Part shown: positions 26,112 through 35,103 of the stretch, piece after piece
How positions within the stretch are numbered: the stretch's first letter is position 1
Layout: each line of letters begins with the position of its first letter
DNA from: Amycolatopsis sp.
GTDB lineage: Bacteria; Actinomycetota; Actinomycetes; Mycobacteriales; Pseudonocardiaceae
Direction of reading: 5' to 3'
DNA: 64,000 bases
NCBI RefSeq assembly: GCF_025464955.1
Contig: NZ_JAODNM010000015.1
Location: 45,973-109,972 of the forward strand
The notes under the pieces: generated by a model
Told to the model about the DNA's origin: nothing
The model's input: the letters and a program-made list of their open reading frames with translations, nothing else
Databases searched by the model: none
Made by a program: the position numbers and the translations under genes

Positions 26112-26123
26112 TCCGCCCTGGTC

Positions 26124-26152
26124 GGAAATTCACGGACTCCGGGTGGATTTCC
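26124..26152. repeat. 10-bp inverted repeat upstream of conservon
   Basis: GGAAATTCAC (26124-26133) and GTGGATTTCC (26143-26152) are inverted repeats with one mismatch around a 9-nt loop. It lies about 215 bp before cvnA in a region with lower GC than its surroundings and could be a regulator site or terminator of the remnant. Confidence 0.5.
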
Positions 26153-26365
26153 GTCCGGTCCTGGTGGTTGCCCTTCACTCTCCGCGAACTGAGAAATCCT
26201 TGCGGTATAAGGCTCACGCTCTGTTGCTGGTGCGTACGGGGGAAACAGCCGGTGTTCCTTGACAACACCACGGCCACTGGAGTTACGTCTCCGGTCATGA
26301 ATTCATGAGGAAAGCAACCGGAAATCGTTCATCGGGCCCCGGGTACGAATCGAGCCACGCCACAG

Positions 26366-28621
26366 ATGCCAGAAGACGCACCGCTCAGACGTCGTCCCGT
26401 CAGATACTGGAACCCTGGTAACTGGCGGTTGCGCACCAAGATCTCAGTAGTGCTGTTGCTGCCCGCGCTGCTCGCGCTTCTACTGGCGGGTGTACAGGCG
26501 CAGGCCGAACTCGCGAGGGCGAGCGGGCTCAGCGCGGTGCGGGACCAAACGCCTATCCTGCAAGGGATTTCCGAGCTCGGCGCGCTCGTCGACGACGAGA
26601 TGATCCACGACGGCGGGCCGGCGGAGACCAGCGCGGTCGACGCGAAGGTCGCGTCGGTGCGCCACGACGCCGAATTCGGCAGGCTCGCCCCGCAGCCTGC
26701 GCGCACGCTGGACACCGAGCTGGGGAAACTGGCCGGGCTGCGGCGGGAAAACGGTTCCCCGGTCGCGAAAACCGCCGGTTACCACGACTTCGTCTTCGCG
26801 CTGAGCGAGGTGATCCCGGCGGTGGTCGGCCAGGCAGGCAATGTCGATCTCGACACCTCGGCGGGGGTTGCCAGGGACGTCGTGCAACTGCGGACCAGCC
26901 TCGCCGTACAGGAAACGCTGGCCGGAAAGCCGGACGCCCTACTGGCCGCGGCCGCCCAGCACGCTGCCGTCGAGGAAACCGTGCTCACCGCCCAGATCCG
27001 CCGTGCGCTGCCCGACGGTGCGGAGGCGACGAGGTTCGCCGCGGCGACCGATCCGGGCACCGGGGGCCCCGCGGTCAGGCGCGCCGCGCTCGGAAACGTG
27101 CTGGCGGAACACGTCAAGGCGCTCTCGGACCTGGTCGAAGGCCTGACCAACACAGCACGAGCCGGCGCGCTGCGGGACGCCGCACTCATCCTCGGTTCAC
27201 TACTCGGTGCCCTCGCCGTCGCGCTCGCCGTGGCCCGGTCGTTGGCCACCCCCATCCGCCGGCTGCACGCCGCCGCGATCGACACCGCGCGCCGCAGCCT
27301 GCCGGAGACGATCGAGCGGATCCGTGGCGGTGAGGACGTGGACTGGCAGGCTGTCGAACCGCTTCCGGTCGACTCCGAGGAGGAGATCGGCCAGCTCGCG
27401 CGTGCCTTCGACGACATGCACCGGCAGGCGGTCCGGCTGGCCGTCGGCGAGCAGGCGGAGATGCGCATCCAGGTCAGCGAGATGTTCATGACGCTGTCCC
27501 GCCGGAGCCAGTCGCTGGTCGAGCTGCAGTTGTCGGTCATCGACGATCTCGAGGCCGACGAGCAGGATCCGCAGCGGCTGGACGAACTCTTCCAGGTCGA
27601 CCACATCGCCACCCGACTGCGGCGCAACGGCGAAAACCTGCAGGTCCTCGCCGGTGGCCGCCCGGTGCGGCGGGACGTCGGCCCGATCGCGGCGGTCGAA
27701 CTGCTGCGGGCGGCGACCTCGGAGGTCAAGGACTACCAGCGGATCACGCTCGGCAACGCGCCACGCGGGTCGGTGCAGTCCGAAGCCGCGGCCGACGTCG
27801 TGCACATCCTCGCCGAGCTGCTGGAGAACGCCATCCGTTCCTCGCCACCGGAGGGGCAGGTCGTACTCACCGCCGACCGGGGTTTCGACGGCGGCATCCT
27901 GATCGAGGTCGTCGACACCGGGCTCGGCATGAGCCGCGACGACATCGAGGTGGCGAACATCCGGCTGACCGCCGGTGCCACCGTGAGCCCGGAGACCACC
28001 CGCCGGATGGGCTTGTTCGTGGTGAGCAGGCTGGCCGCGCCGCACGGCATCACGGTCCGGCTCCGCCCGACGACCACCCGGACCGCCGGCGCCGGCATCA
28101 CCGCCAGTGTGCACGTTCCCGGCGTGCTCGTGCTGGTCGACCTGCCGCCGCGGCCCGGCTCGGTGGCGGAACCGGCCAGGATCAACGGCAACGCCCGCCA
28201 CGAGTTCGAGCCCCGGTGGCCGGCCGAAGACCCCGGTCCGGCACCACTCGCCGAGGCCGCGCCCATGCCCACCCCGATCTTCGACCAGATGCTTTCGCAC
28301 TGGTTCGCCGAGAGCCCTGCCGCACCGGTGCCGAACGACCGGTGGGCGAGCCCGGCCGACGATGTCCGTCAGGCGGCGGAAGCCGCTGTCGGGACGCCGG
28401 CCGACCTGGAGTTCACCGATTCCGGGCTCCCGTCCCGGCAGCCCGGCGCGCAGCTTGCCCCGGGTTCGGTCGCCCCGCGCCGTCCGCAGCCGCCGGACAC
28501 GTCGTTCCGTGATCCGGCGGCGGTGCGGAACAACCTTTCGCGGCACTACAGCGGTATGCGCGCGGCCAGGCACCGCGTGGTGGCCGAGCCGGCGTCAGAA
28601 CCGAAGGCGGAGGATCGATGA
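26366..28621 (+). CDS. cvnA: Conservon sensor kinase (CvnA-type, HAMP and HATPase)
   Basis: A 751-residue membrane sensor. A basic N-terminus precedes membrane helix one ([20 protein letters not shown], about 26-45). An extracytoplasmic helical sensing region with nitrate-sensor-like character follows, then helix two ([20 protein letters not shown], near 274-293). HAMP and the segment [19 protein letters not shown] follow, then an ATPase domain with N-box [18 protein letters not shown] and G-box DTGLGMS. A standard phospho-acceptor H-box is not obvious, as usual for Cvn kinases. The last 170 residues are a Pro/Ala-rich tail. It heads the cvnABCD operon and overlaps cvnB by 4 bp (ATGA at 28618). 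Confidence 0.88.
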   Translation: MPEDAPLRRRPVRYWNPGNWRLRTKISVVLLLPALLALLLAGVQAQAELARASGLSAVRDQTPILQGISELGALVDDEMIHDGGPAETSAVDAKVASVRHDAEFGRLAPQPARTLDTELGKLAGLRRENGSPVAKTAGYHDFVFALSEVIPAVVGQAGNVDLDTSAGVARDVVQLRTSLAVQETLAGKPDALLAAAAQHAAVEETVLTAQIRRALPDGAEATRFAAATDPGTGGPAVRRAALGNVLAEHVKALSDLVEGLTNTARAGALRDAALILGSLLGALAVALAVARSLATPIRRLHAAAIDTARRSLPETIERIRGGEDVDWQAVEPLPVDSEEEIGQLARAFDDMHRQAVRLAVGEQAEMRIQVSEMFMTLSRRSQSLVELQLSVIDDLEADEQDPQRLDELFQVDHIATRLRRNGENLQVLAGGRPVRRDVGPIAAVELLRAATSEVKDYQRITLGNAPRGSVQSEAAADVVHILAELLENAIRSSPPEGQVVLTADRGFDGGILIEVVDTGLGMSRDDIEVANIRLTAGATVSPETTRRMGLFVVSRLAAPHGITVRLRPTTTRTAGAGITASVHVPGVLVLVDLPPRPGSVAEPARINGNARHEFEPRWPAEDPGPAPLAEAAPMPTPIFDQMLSHWFAESPAAPVPNDRWASPADDVRQAAEAAVGTPADLEFTDSGLPSRQPGAQLAPGSVAPRRPQPPDTSFRDPAAVRNNLSRHYSGMRAARHRVVAEPASEPKAEDR

Positions 28622-29052
28622 ACACTCAGCAGGAAGGAGCGGCTGTGGTCGACCAGTCACGGAACTGGCTGGTGTCGGCGTTCACCAACGACGTCCCCGG
28701 CGTCGCGCACGCCGCGCTCGTCTCGGTGGACGGACTGCTCGTGGCGGCGAACGAAACGCTGCCGCGGGACCGGGCGGACCAGCTGTCGGCGATCGCGTCC
28801 GGCCTGTCGAGCCTGGCGCTCGGAACCGCCGAACTGTTCACCGCGGGCCGCGTAGTGCAGTCGGTCATCGAGATGGAGCAGGGCTTTCTCATGCTCATGA
28901 ACGTCGGCGACGGGTCGAATCTGGTGGTACTGGCCAACCCGGGCTGCGACATCGGGCTGGTGGGTTACGAGATGACGTTGCTGGTTGACCGGGTCGGGAA
29001 GATGGTCGACACCCCGGCCCGGCCCGCGGCTTCGCCTGGTACGAGCCAGTGA
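28618..29052 (+). CDS. cvnB: Roadblock/LC7 domain protein (CvnB)
   Basis: A 144-residue protein with the roadblock/LC7 fold: [40 protein letters not shown] and LAVALGTAEL-like helix [20 protein letters not shown]. In conservons it docks the small GTPase CvnD and the kinase at the membrane. Start ATG overlaps the cvnA stop. The end overlaps cvnC by 4 bp (GTGA). Length and order match other conservons. Confidence 0.9.
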   Translation: MNTQQEGAAVVDQSRNWLVSAFTNDVPGVAHAALVSVDGLLVAANETLPRDRADQLSAIASGLSSLALGTAELFTAGRVVQSVIEMEQGFLMLMNVGDGSNLVVLANPGCDIGLVGYEMTLLVDRVGKMVDTPARPAASPGTSQ

Positions 29053-29426
29053 ATGAAGCCCGGCGACGCGAAGGCGGGCGGCACGCGGCCTCACTGGCCC
29101 GGCCCTACGCGTGGACCGCGGGCCGCACCCGGCCGACAGTCGATCTGGCGGTGGAAGCACTCGTCGAGACGACTGCGGAGGGACGCTCGGCGCCGTACAG
29201 CCCCACTAACCCCTTGTCGGTCGTGACGCAGCTGTGCCTGCATCAGCGTTCGGTGGCGGAAGTCGCCGCGCACCTGGGTGTGCCGCTGGGGGTGGCCAGG
29301 GTGCTGATCGGCGATCTGCTCGGCGCCGGTCAGGTGTCCTTGCGGGACACGCTCACCGAAGACACGTCCTGGGACGAACGCAACGATCTGCTCGAAAGGG
29401 TCCTCAGTGGACTACGCGCGCTTTGA
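29049..29426 (+). CDS. cvnC: DUF742 protein (CvnC)
   Basis: A 125-residue DUF742 protein starting at GTG 29049. The characteristic region is [20 protein letters not shown], followed by a winged-helix-like part ([20 protein letters not shown], then [17 protein letters not shown]). In conservons it is the third component, placed between roadblock protein and GTPase. Its 3' end overlaps cvnD by 20 bp, so translation of the two is tightly linked. Confidence 0.9.
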   Translation: MNEARRREGGRHAASLARPYAWTAGRTRPTVDLAVEALVETTAEGRSAPYSPTNPLSVVTQLCLHQRSVAEVAAHLGVPLGVARVLIGDLLGAGQVSLRDTLTEDTSWDERNDLLERVLSGLRAL

Positions 29427-29994
29427 AGGACGGATCACCTCGGCCAAAATCGTCGTGGCCGGCGGGTTCGGTGCCGGCAAAACGACTTTCGTCGGTGCCG
29501 TGTCGGAAATTCTCCCGCTGCGGACCGAAGCGATGATGACGGCGGCGGCCGTCGGAGTTGATCGAGCCGACGCCGTGCCGGGGAAGGTCACGACCACCGT
29601 CGCCATGGATTTCGGCCGCGTCACCCTCGCCGACGACCTGGTGCTCTACGTGTTCGGTACGCCGGGCCAGCATCGCTTCTGGTTCATGTGGGACGACCTG
29701 GTCAGCGGCGCGGTCGCGGCGATCGTGCTCGTAGACACGCGCCGCCTGATGGACAGCTTCGCCGCCATCGACTTCTTCGAGTCGCGCGGCCTGCCGTTCC
29801 TGGTGGTCATCAACCAGTTCCAGGGCACCCGCCAGCACACTCCGGACCAGGTGCGCGAAGCACTCAAGATCCCGGCCGCGGTCCAGGTGATCACCTGCGA
29901 CGCGCGGTCGCCGGAGTCGACGAAACGGACCCTCATCGCCGCGGCCGAGCACGCGCTGGCCGTACTGCGCACCCCGCGGCAACGGAAGGCTTGA
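29407..29994 (+). CDS. cvnD: Conservon small GTP/ATP-binding protein (CvnD)
   Basis: A 195-residue Ras-like GTPase. The P-loop is GGFGAGKTTFVGAVSEI, switch II is FGTPGQHRFW, and the base-recognition segment VVINQFQGT departs from the canonical NKxD, lacking the Asp. It begins at GTG 29407 inside the 3' end of cvnC. CvnD proteins cycle nucleotide at the membrane complex with CvnA-C and control development or antibiotic output in Streptomyces. This completes a canonical cvnABCD set. Confidence 0.9.
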   Translation: MDYARFEGRITSAKIVVAGGFGAGKTTFVGAVSEILPLRTEAMMTAAAVGVDRADAVPGKVTTTVAMDFGRVTLADDLVLYVFGTPGQHRFWFMWDDLVSGAVAAIVLVDTRRLMDSFAAIDFFESRGLPFLVVINQFQGTRQHTPDQVREALKIPAAVQVITCDARSPESTKRTLIAAAEHALAVLRTPRQRKA

Positions 29995-30006
29995 CAGGAG
30001 CCGAAA

Positions 30007-30786
30007 ATGCAGATGGATCATGAAGAATTCGCCATGGGACACTGGCTTTTGGTGCTCGCCTACGTCACCTCGGTCGTGGGCTGCGCGCTCGGGCTCGCCT
30101 GCACGCTCCAGGCTCGCTACGCCCTCACCCCTCGAGCCCGGCTGACCTGGCTGGCGCTGGCAGCGGTATCCATCGGCGGGGTCGGGATCTGGGTCATGCA
30201 CTTCATCGCGATGCTGGGCTTCACGACGCCGGGCATGCCGGTTCGTTACGACATCCTCCGCACCACGCTGTCCGCGATCCTCTCCGTCGCGGCGGTCTTC
30301 GTGGGCCTGCTGGTGTTCGGCGTCCGCAACCGGTTCTCGTGGGGACGGCTGTTACTCGGCGGCCTGATCACCGGGCTCGCGGTCAACGTCATGCACTACA
30401 CCGGGATGTGGGCGGTACAGATCAAAGGGACCATCAGCTACGACCCCACGCTGGTGGCGCTCTCGGTGGTCATCGCGGTCGTCGCCGCGACCGCCGCGCT
30501 GTGGTGCACTGTCGCGGTGGACAAGCTCCTGCCGCGGCTCGCGGCGGGACTGGTGATGGGCGCGGCGGTCACCGGTATGCACTACACCGGAATGGCGGCG
30601 GTACGGGTGCACCTGGACATGGCGGCGCCGGACCCGTCCGGGGTGGAGGTGTTCTCGTTCCTGTTCCCGGTCTTCGTGCTGGCGGCCCTGGCGATGGCGG
30701 TGCCGGTCTGTGCTGTCCTGCTGGCGTCGTCGAGCACCGAAGCCCGCCACCTGACCCCCGTCCAGCGGATCTCCGAACCCGGGTGA
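30007..30786 (+). CDS. MHYT-domain integral membrane sensor
   Basis: A 259-residue membrane protein with about seven helices and three MHYT-type motifs: VMHFIAM, VMHYTGM and GMHYTGM, facing the outer side of successive helices. MHYT domains are proposed to bind a metal (copper) and sense oxygen, CO or NO. Here no cyclase, kinase or other output domain is attached; the cytoplasmic tail is only about 20 residues. ACAGGAG lies 6 nt before ATG 30007, and the gene starts 12 bp after cvnD, so it is probably co-transcribed with the conservon. Confidence 0.88.
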   Translation: MQMDHEEFAMGHWLLVLAYVTSVVGCALGLACTLQARYALTPRARLTWLALAAVSIGGVGIWVMHFIAMLGFTTPGMPVRYDILRTTLSAILSVAAVFVGLLVFGVRNRFSWGRLLLGGLITGLAVNVMHYTGMWAVQIKGTISYDPTLVALSVVIAVVAATAALWCTVAVDKLLPRLAAGLVMGAAVTGMHYTGMAAVRVHLDMAAPDPSGVEVFSFLFPVFVLAALAMAVPVCAVLLASSSTEARHLTPVQRISEPG

Positions 30787-30814
30787 CCTCGCGCGTCGTC
30801 GGCCCGCTGCCACC

Positions 30815-31792
30815 TCACCGAGGGACGACCTGCTCAGGGCCCGTGCCGCGCAGGCGATTGATCCCTTCGCGGATGTCGCGTGCATCGGTGTTGTCGGGAT
30901 GGCGGGCCGCGGCTGCGGCCAGCGCGGACAATCGCTGCTTCGTCCGCTCCGACCGGAGCTCGGCGACGACTTTGATCGCCGCCCCGCCGAGGCGGGCGGC
31001 CTGGTCGAGGTTCCCCGCCAGGGCATGTCCGGTGGCGAGCCAAATCTGGGTCAGGGTCCGGCTCCGCGTCATCGCCGGCCCATAACCGTTCACGGCGACG
31101 ACCAGCGCGTCGATCCCTGCACCGCTGTACCGGGGGTCGACGTTCTGGGCCAGCTCGGTGCGCACGGTCCCGATCATCGCCGCGAGGTCGGTCTCGCCGA
31201 AAAAGGCCGCCCACGCCGGTGGCGCGGCGACCGGCGCGGCAGCGAACTCGTCCCGGCCGGCTTCGAGAAGCGCGAGTGCCGCGGGTGCGTCGCCGCGCAT
31301 CGCCTGCGCCCATGCGAGGTTGACCGACAGAGTTGCGCGCGCGAGCATGGAGTTCGTGCGGCGAGCCGCGGCCTGCCCGTGTTCGAACTGGGTGACCGCT
31401 TCGTCGACGGCGTCATAGTGCAGATACAGCCGGCCGACCCGGTAGCAGACGTTGGCCACCAGCTCGTCGTTGCCGGCGGCGGTCGCGAGCTCCAAGGCCC
31501 GTCCGAACGCCGCGAGCGCAGCACCCGGCCTGCCCTCGTCGAAACTCGTCCAGCCGGCCAGGTTGAGCAGATCGGCGACTGCGGTGCACAGCCGGGGCAC
31601 GGTCGACTCCTGCACGACTCCCAGCAGCATCAGCTCCGCGTAGGGCACGAGGGTTTGGACCGCGTCGCGGCAGGACCCGCCGCCGTGCCGATAGTCCAGG
31701 GCACGGAACTCCCGGGTGGCGGCTTCGAGCCGGCCGATATCGCCGGCGCCGATGCGGATCCCGCGAGGGTGCTCAGGTGGTGGTTCGTTCAT
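30815..31792 (-). CDS. TPR-rich protein resembling regulator C-termini, without HTH
   Basis: A 325-residue helical protein. IGRLEAATREFRALDYRHGG and LLNLAGWTSFDEGRPGAALA are diagnostic of the C-terminal TPR part of a large group of actinobacterial XRE-type regulators. Further TPR helices (YRVGRLYLHYDAVDEAVTQF) follow to the end. The N-terminal helix-turn-helix normally found before this block is absent: the start ATG 31792 lies at the very beginning of the TPR part, and the 230 bp upstream do not encode an HTH in any minus-strand frame. It may be a stand-alone protein-protein module or a shortened regulator. Confidence 0.72.
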   Translation of the reverse strand: MNEPPPEHPRGIRIGAGDIGRLEAATREFRALDYRHGGGSCRDAVQTLVPYAELMLLGVVQESTVPRLCTAVADLLNLAGWTSFDEGRPGAALAAFGRALELATAAGNDELVANVCYRVGRLYLHYDAVDEAVTQFEHGQAAARRTNSMLARATLSVNLAWAQAMRGDAPAALALLEAGRDEFAAAPVAAPPAWAAFFGETDLAAMIGTVRTELAQNVDPRYSGAGIDALVVAVNGYGPAMTRSRTLTQIWLATGHALAGNLDQAARLGGAAIKVVAELRSERTKQRLSALAAAAARHPDNTDARDIREGINRLRGTGPEQVVPR

Positions 31793-32345
31793 GGTGAACC
31801 GCTGACGCGCCAGTCTTCCCGGGGTCTCCGGGCCGTCCGGATACGCGTGTTCACCAACCGTTTGACTGTTCTCGACAGCACGTCCCGATGATTACCACCA
31901 CGCATCATCTCGACGTGAATGCGCACACCCACGGTGTCCTCCCGAACTGGCTCAGCGGACAGTGCGCCGACGGGGTCCGGGACGGGACACGCTATGACCC
32001 TGAGCTTAGCGGCTCACACAGATCGTTACTCCACCATTCGGTCGAAGTGAAAAACCGTTATGCTGCACCGAATATCGGCGTGAGATAACAGCTGAGACCG
32101 ATGCGCGTGCTGATTCCGGCGAATACGGTGACCAGCATCGTGTTCCCGCTTCCGGCAATTCACGTGGCACTTGCGGGCGACGTCGGCACCGGATCGGCGG
32201 CCCCCTCCGGGGGGCCAATGACGAAGGCCATCCCGCGGTGCCCCTCGCAGTGCGTCGAACGCACTGCGAGGGACACCATCAAGATGGCCTCAAGGGGTTT
32301 CCGGTGCTTGTGTAGTTGCTGCTCCGGTCGTATGGCGACCCGGCG
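31793..32345. other. 553-bp intergenic region with strong inverted repeats
   Basis: No supported gene. Two short plus-strand frames (from 31888 and 32101) have no recognisable protein features and run into hairpins. The right half holds a cluster of inverted repeats at 32199-32289, annotated separately. The region separates two minus-strand genes. Confidence 0.55.
32199..32289. repeat. Nested hairpins; 13-bp perfect stem flanked by outer arms
   Basis: CCCTCGCAGTGCG (32242-32254) pairs perfectly with CGCACTGCGAGGG (32260-32272) around TCGAA. Outer arms GGCCATC (32226-32232) and GATGGCC (32283-32289) extend the symmetry, and a separate hairpin GGCCCCC-N4-GGGGGCC sits at 32199-32216. It lies about 60 bp after the stop of the phosphoesterase gene (minus strand), so it may terminate that operon or be a dispersed element. 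Confidence 0.75.
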
Positions 32346-35099
32346 TCAGCCGTCGGATCCCACCGACGGGAGGTAACCGCCCGGGACCTGGTCCGGCGAG
32401 AAGATCTTGTTCTCACCGGGGTAGGGCTGTGTCCACCCGTGCGTCTGGTACCACGTGAAGTGGTTCATCTGCGCGGGGTTGGCATAGTCGGCCGTGGCGT
32501 TCGGTCCGGTCAGGTGCTGCTGAGTGCTCCACTGCTGCCACGCGGCCGCTACTGCCTGCTTGTCCGCGGGCACCGTGGTCGACGGCGCGGACGCGGCGAA
32601 CTGTGGCGCGACAGTGTCCGGACCGCAGGCCGGCTGGGTCTTGAGGCCCGCGGTCAGCGAAGTCTGGTTCGGTACGGCGTTGAACGGCGTGTAGTCGGGC
32701 TTCTTGGTGAACGCCGCCGCCATCGGGGTGGCCGCGCTGTCCTTCTGGTTCATCGGCTGGATCCCGAGGATCTGCTCGATGGTGCGGATCATCGTGATCT
32801 GCGAGTAGTAGTGGCTGTCGACGGTGGCGTGCTGGGCGTAGGGGCTGATGATCTGGATCGGGGCGCGGTGGCCGTCGACGTGGTCGAGACCGGCCTGGGA
32901 GTCGTCCTCGGCGATGAAGATCGCCGAGTCCTTCCAGTACGGGCTGTGCGTGATCGTGTCGACGATCTTGCCGACCGCGAGGTCGTTGTCGGCGACCTGG
33001 GCGGCCGGGCTCGGCGGGCCACCGGTGTGGTCGCTGGACAGCCAGAACATGTTCAGGTTGGCCGGTCCGGTCTTGGCGAAGTCGTTCTTCCAGATCTGGT
33101 ACCGGTACTGGTCCGGGATGCTGGTGTCGAACTTCGGGAAGGCGGGCACCGTGACGGCGTTCAACGACGGGATCGGCGACGAGGTGGTCGTCGGGAGCGC
33201 GCTGGGCTCCCCGGTCGCCGCCATGTTCTTGGCATCGCAGTAGAAGCCCTGCCAACTCGCACCGGGCGGCGTGGTCTCGAACTGGTTGAACTCGCCGAAG
33301 TTCCGCACCGTCTTTCCGGCGGCCTCGGCGCCGGTCCAGATGAAGCCTGAACTCTGGTGGCCGAGAGCGTCGTCCTCGGTGTCGTAGCTGCGCAGGTACT
33401 CACCGGCCGAGGATTCGGTGTACTCCGGGTTGTCGGCCTGCATCAGCCAGTTGTGTCCCTCGGCGGAGTTCGTGCCGATGTCGTAGGTGTTGTCGTAGAG
33501 CCCGAACTGCTGGGTCAACGCGTGCTGGTTCGGGGTCACACTCTGGCCGAACTGGGCCAGCGCCGGATCGCCGTTGCCGGCCGGGATGTCACCGAAGAGC
33601 TGGTCGTAGGTCCGGTTCTCCTTGACGATCAGGAAGACGTGCTTGATCGTCGACGGGTCGCCGAGGCGCTGCGGGACCGGCACCGGCTTGATGTTTCCCG
33701 TGCCGTTGGACACCTGGACCGAGTTGGGGGTCCAGCCGTTCTGCTTGAAGACCTTGGCCGTGTCGGCCTTGATGACCCGGTCTTCCGGCAGCTGGAACTT
33801 CTCGACGCTTCCCGTCGTGTCATGGGTGCCGTGACCGGCGGCGGTCGTCGGCCGGCGGGCGTCGATGCCGCGCGTGTTGGAGATCAGCACGTCCTTGCCG
33901 ACCGTGGTGACCGCCGTCGGGAAGTAGTCCGTCGGCAGCAGGCCGACGTAGCTCGCAGGCTCCTTCGGCTTGGTGTAGCGGTAGACGGCGAGCGCGTTGG
34001 CGCGCCCGAGCGTCACCAGCAGGTGACCGTCGTCGGTGACGGTGATCCCGTTGGGCTCGTAGCCGACGGTGGCCTCGGGCCACGGCTGGGTGGCAATGGT
34101 CTGGACGACCTTGTTGTTCGACGTGTCGATGACGGACACGTTGTTGCTGCTGGTGTTGGCGACGAACACCGTGCCGTTCTTGGCGTACATCGCCGTCGGG
34201 TGCAGCCCGACGTCGATGCTCTTCACCGCGGCGGCCGGGTTCGCCAGGTCGATGACGCTCACCGTGCCGGTGGTCGTGGCTCCGGTGACCGGGTCGGCCG
34301 GTACCTGGGTGTTGTAGGAGTTGATCGTGGTCTCGCCGGGCCTCGGCGCGCGCCCGCCCTCGTTGCTGACGTAGATCCTGGTACCGACCCTGACCATGTC
34401 ACGCGGGGCGTTGCCCACGGTCCAGCTCTGCTGGATGTCCCCGGTCGCCGCGTTGATGGCGATCACGCGGTTCTGGCCGTTGACGGCGGCGTACACGTTC
34501 TTGCCGTCGGCCGAGAACAGTGCCTGCGCGGGCAGGCCATGCTTGGGCCCGTCCGCCGGGATCGAGACGAAGGTCGGGTTGGCGACGGTGCCGTCGGGGT
34601 TGACCGTGAACCGGCGGTAGCCGTCGGTCTGAGCCATCCACAGCGTCTTGCCGTCGGGGGAGTACGACGGTCCTTCCTGACCCACGTCGTTGCCGGGGAT
34701 GCGCAGGTTCGCCGTCGCGGAGTTCCCGATGAGCTGCTGCACCTTCCAGCTCTTCAGATCCACGATGGTGAGCGCGATCCCGCCGTCGGTGGTCAGCGCG
34801 GCGAGGTGGGTGCCGTCCGGGCTGACCGCCGACGCCATGATCTTGCCGTTGTTGACGACGAGGCGATCACCGATCGGGTCGATGTACTGGTCGCTGGCGA
34901 TGACCTGGCCCTGATCGGTGACCTGGCCGACCTGGTCGGTGCCGAACTGGCGCGTCGAGGCGGATGCGACGCCGGTGCCGGCGACGACGGCGACGATGGC
35001 GGTGCCGGCCGTGATGAGGCGTACCCGGCGGCCGATACGTCTGTGGAGAAGGCGGGTGCGGCCCTTCTCGACGCGCCGGCGGTTGCGCGTTACCTGCAT
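32346..35099 (-). CDS. Secreted beta-propeller/phosphoesterase fusion protein
   Basis: A 917-residue exported protein from ATG 35099. A basic N-terminus with RLITAGTAIVAVVAGTGVAS forms a signal peptide. Residues about 60-440 are YVTN-type propeller repeats (SPDGKTLWMAQTDG, NGTVFVANTSSNNVSVIDTS, NKVVQTIATQPWPEAT). From about 470 a phosphoesterase (phospholipase C/acid phosphatase superfamily) domain begins with KHVFLIVKENRTYDQLFGD and includes AEDDSQAGLDHVDGHRAP, with Asp/His/Asn metal ligands. Substrate is unknown; possibly phospholipid or teichoic-type phosphodiesters. GAAGGG precedes the start. It is the last gene of an operon with an ABC permease (4-bp gap) and ATPase. Confidence 0.85.
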   Translation of the reverse strand: MQVTRNRRRVEKGRTRLLHRRIGRRVRLITAGTAIVAVVAGTGVASASTRQFGTDQVGQVTDQGQVIASDQYIDPIGDRLVVNNGKIMASAVSPDGTHLAALTTDGGIALTIVDLKSWKVQQLIGNSATANLRIPGNDVGQEGPSYSPDGKTLWMAQTDGYRRFTVNPDGTVANPTFVSIPADGPKHGLPAQALFSADGKNVYAAVNGQNRVIAINAATGDIQQSWTVGNAPRDMVRVGTRIYVSNEGGRAPRPGETTINSYNTQVPADPVTGATTTGTVSVIDLANPAAAVKSIDVGLHPTAMYAKNGTVFVANTSSNNVSVIDTSNNKVVQTIATQPWPEATVGYEPNGITVTDDGHLLVTLGRANALAVYRYTKPKEPASYVGLLPTDYFPTAVTTVGKDVLISNTRGIDARRPTTAAGHGTHDTTGSVEKFQLPEDRVIKADTAKVFKQNGWTPNSVQVSNGTGNIKPVPVPQRLGDPSTIKHVFLIVKENRTYDQLFGDIPAGNGDPALAQFGQSVTPNQHALTQQFGLYDNTYDIGTNSAEGHNWLMQADNPEYTESSAGEYLRSYDTEDDALGHQSSGFIWTGAEAAGKTVRNFGEFNQFETTPPGASWQGFYCDAKNMAATGEPSALPTTTSSPIPSLNAVTVPAFPKFDTSIPDQYRYQIWKNDFAKTGPANLNMFWLSSDHTGGPPSPAAQVADNDLAVGKIVDTITHSPYWKDSAIFIAEDDSQAGLDHVDGHRAPIQIISPYAQHATVDSHYYSQITMIRTIEQILGIQPMNQKDSAATPMAAAFTKKPDYTPFNAVPNQTSLTAGLKTQPACGPDTVAPQFAASAPSTTVPADKQAVAAAWQQWSTQQHLTGPNATADYANPAQMNHFTWYQTHGWTQPYPGENKIFSPDQVPGGYLPSVGSDG

Positions 35100-35103
35100 T
35101 GGG

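Larger units (their letters stand above)
25404..26233. repeat. 22-bp direct repeats flanking decayed genes
   Basis: The segment GCTCACGCTCTG-Y-TGCTGGTGC is present at 25404-25425 (Y is C) and 26212-26233 (Y is T), one mismatch in 22. The repeats bracket the MFS and LuxR remnants. They may be footprints of a recombination or insertion event, or copies of an unrelated conserved element. Confidence 0.75.

Noticed and set aside
31888..32088. Possible 66-residue plus-strand peptide
   Set aside because: No ribosome site or recognisable feature, and not supported by neighbouring gene order.
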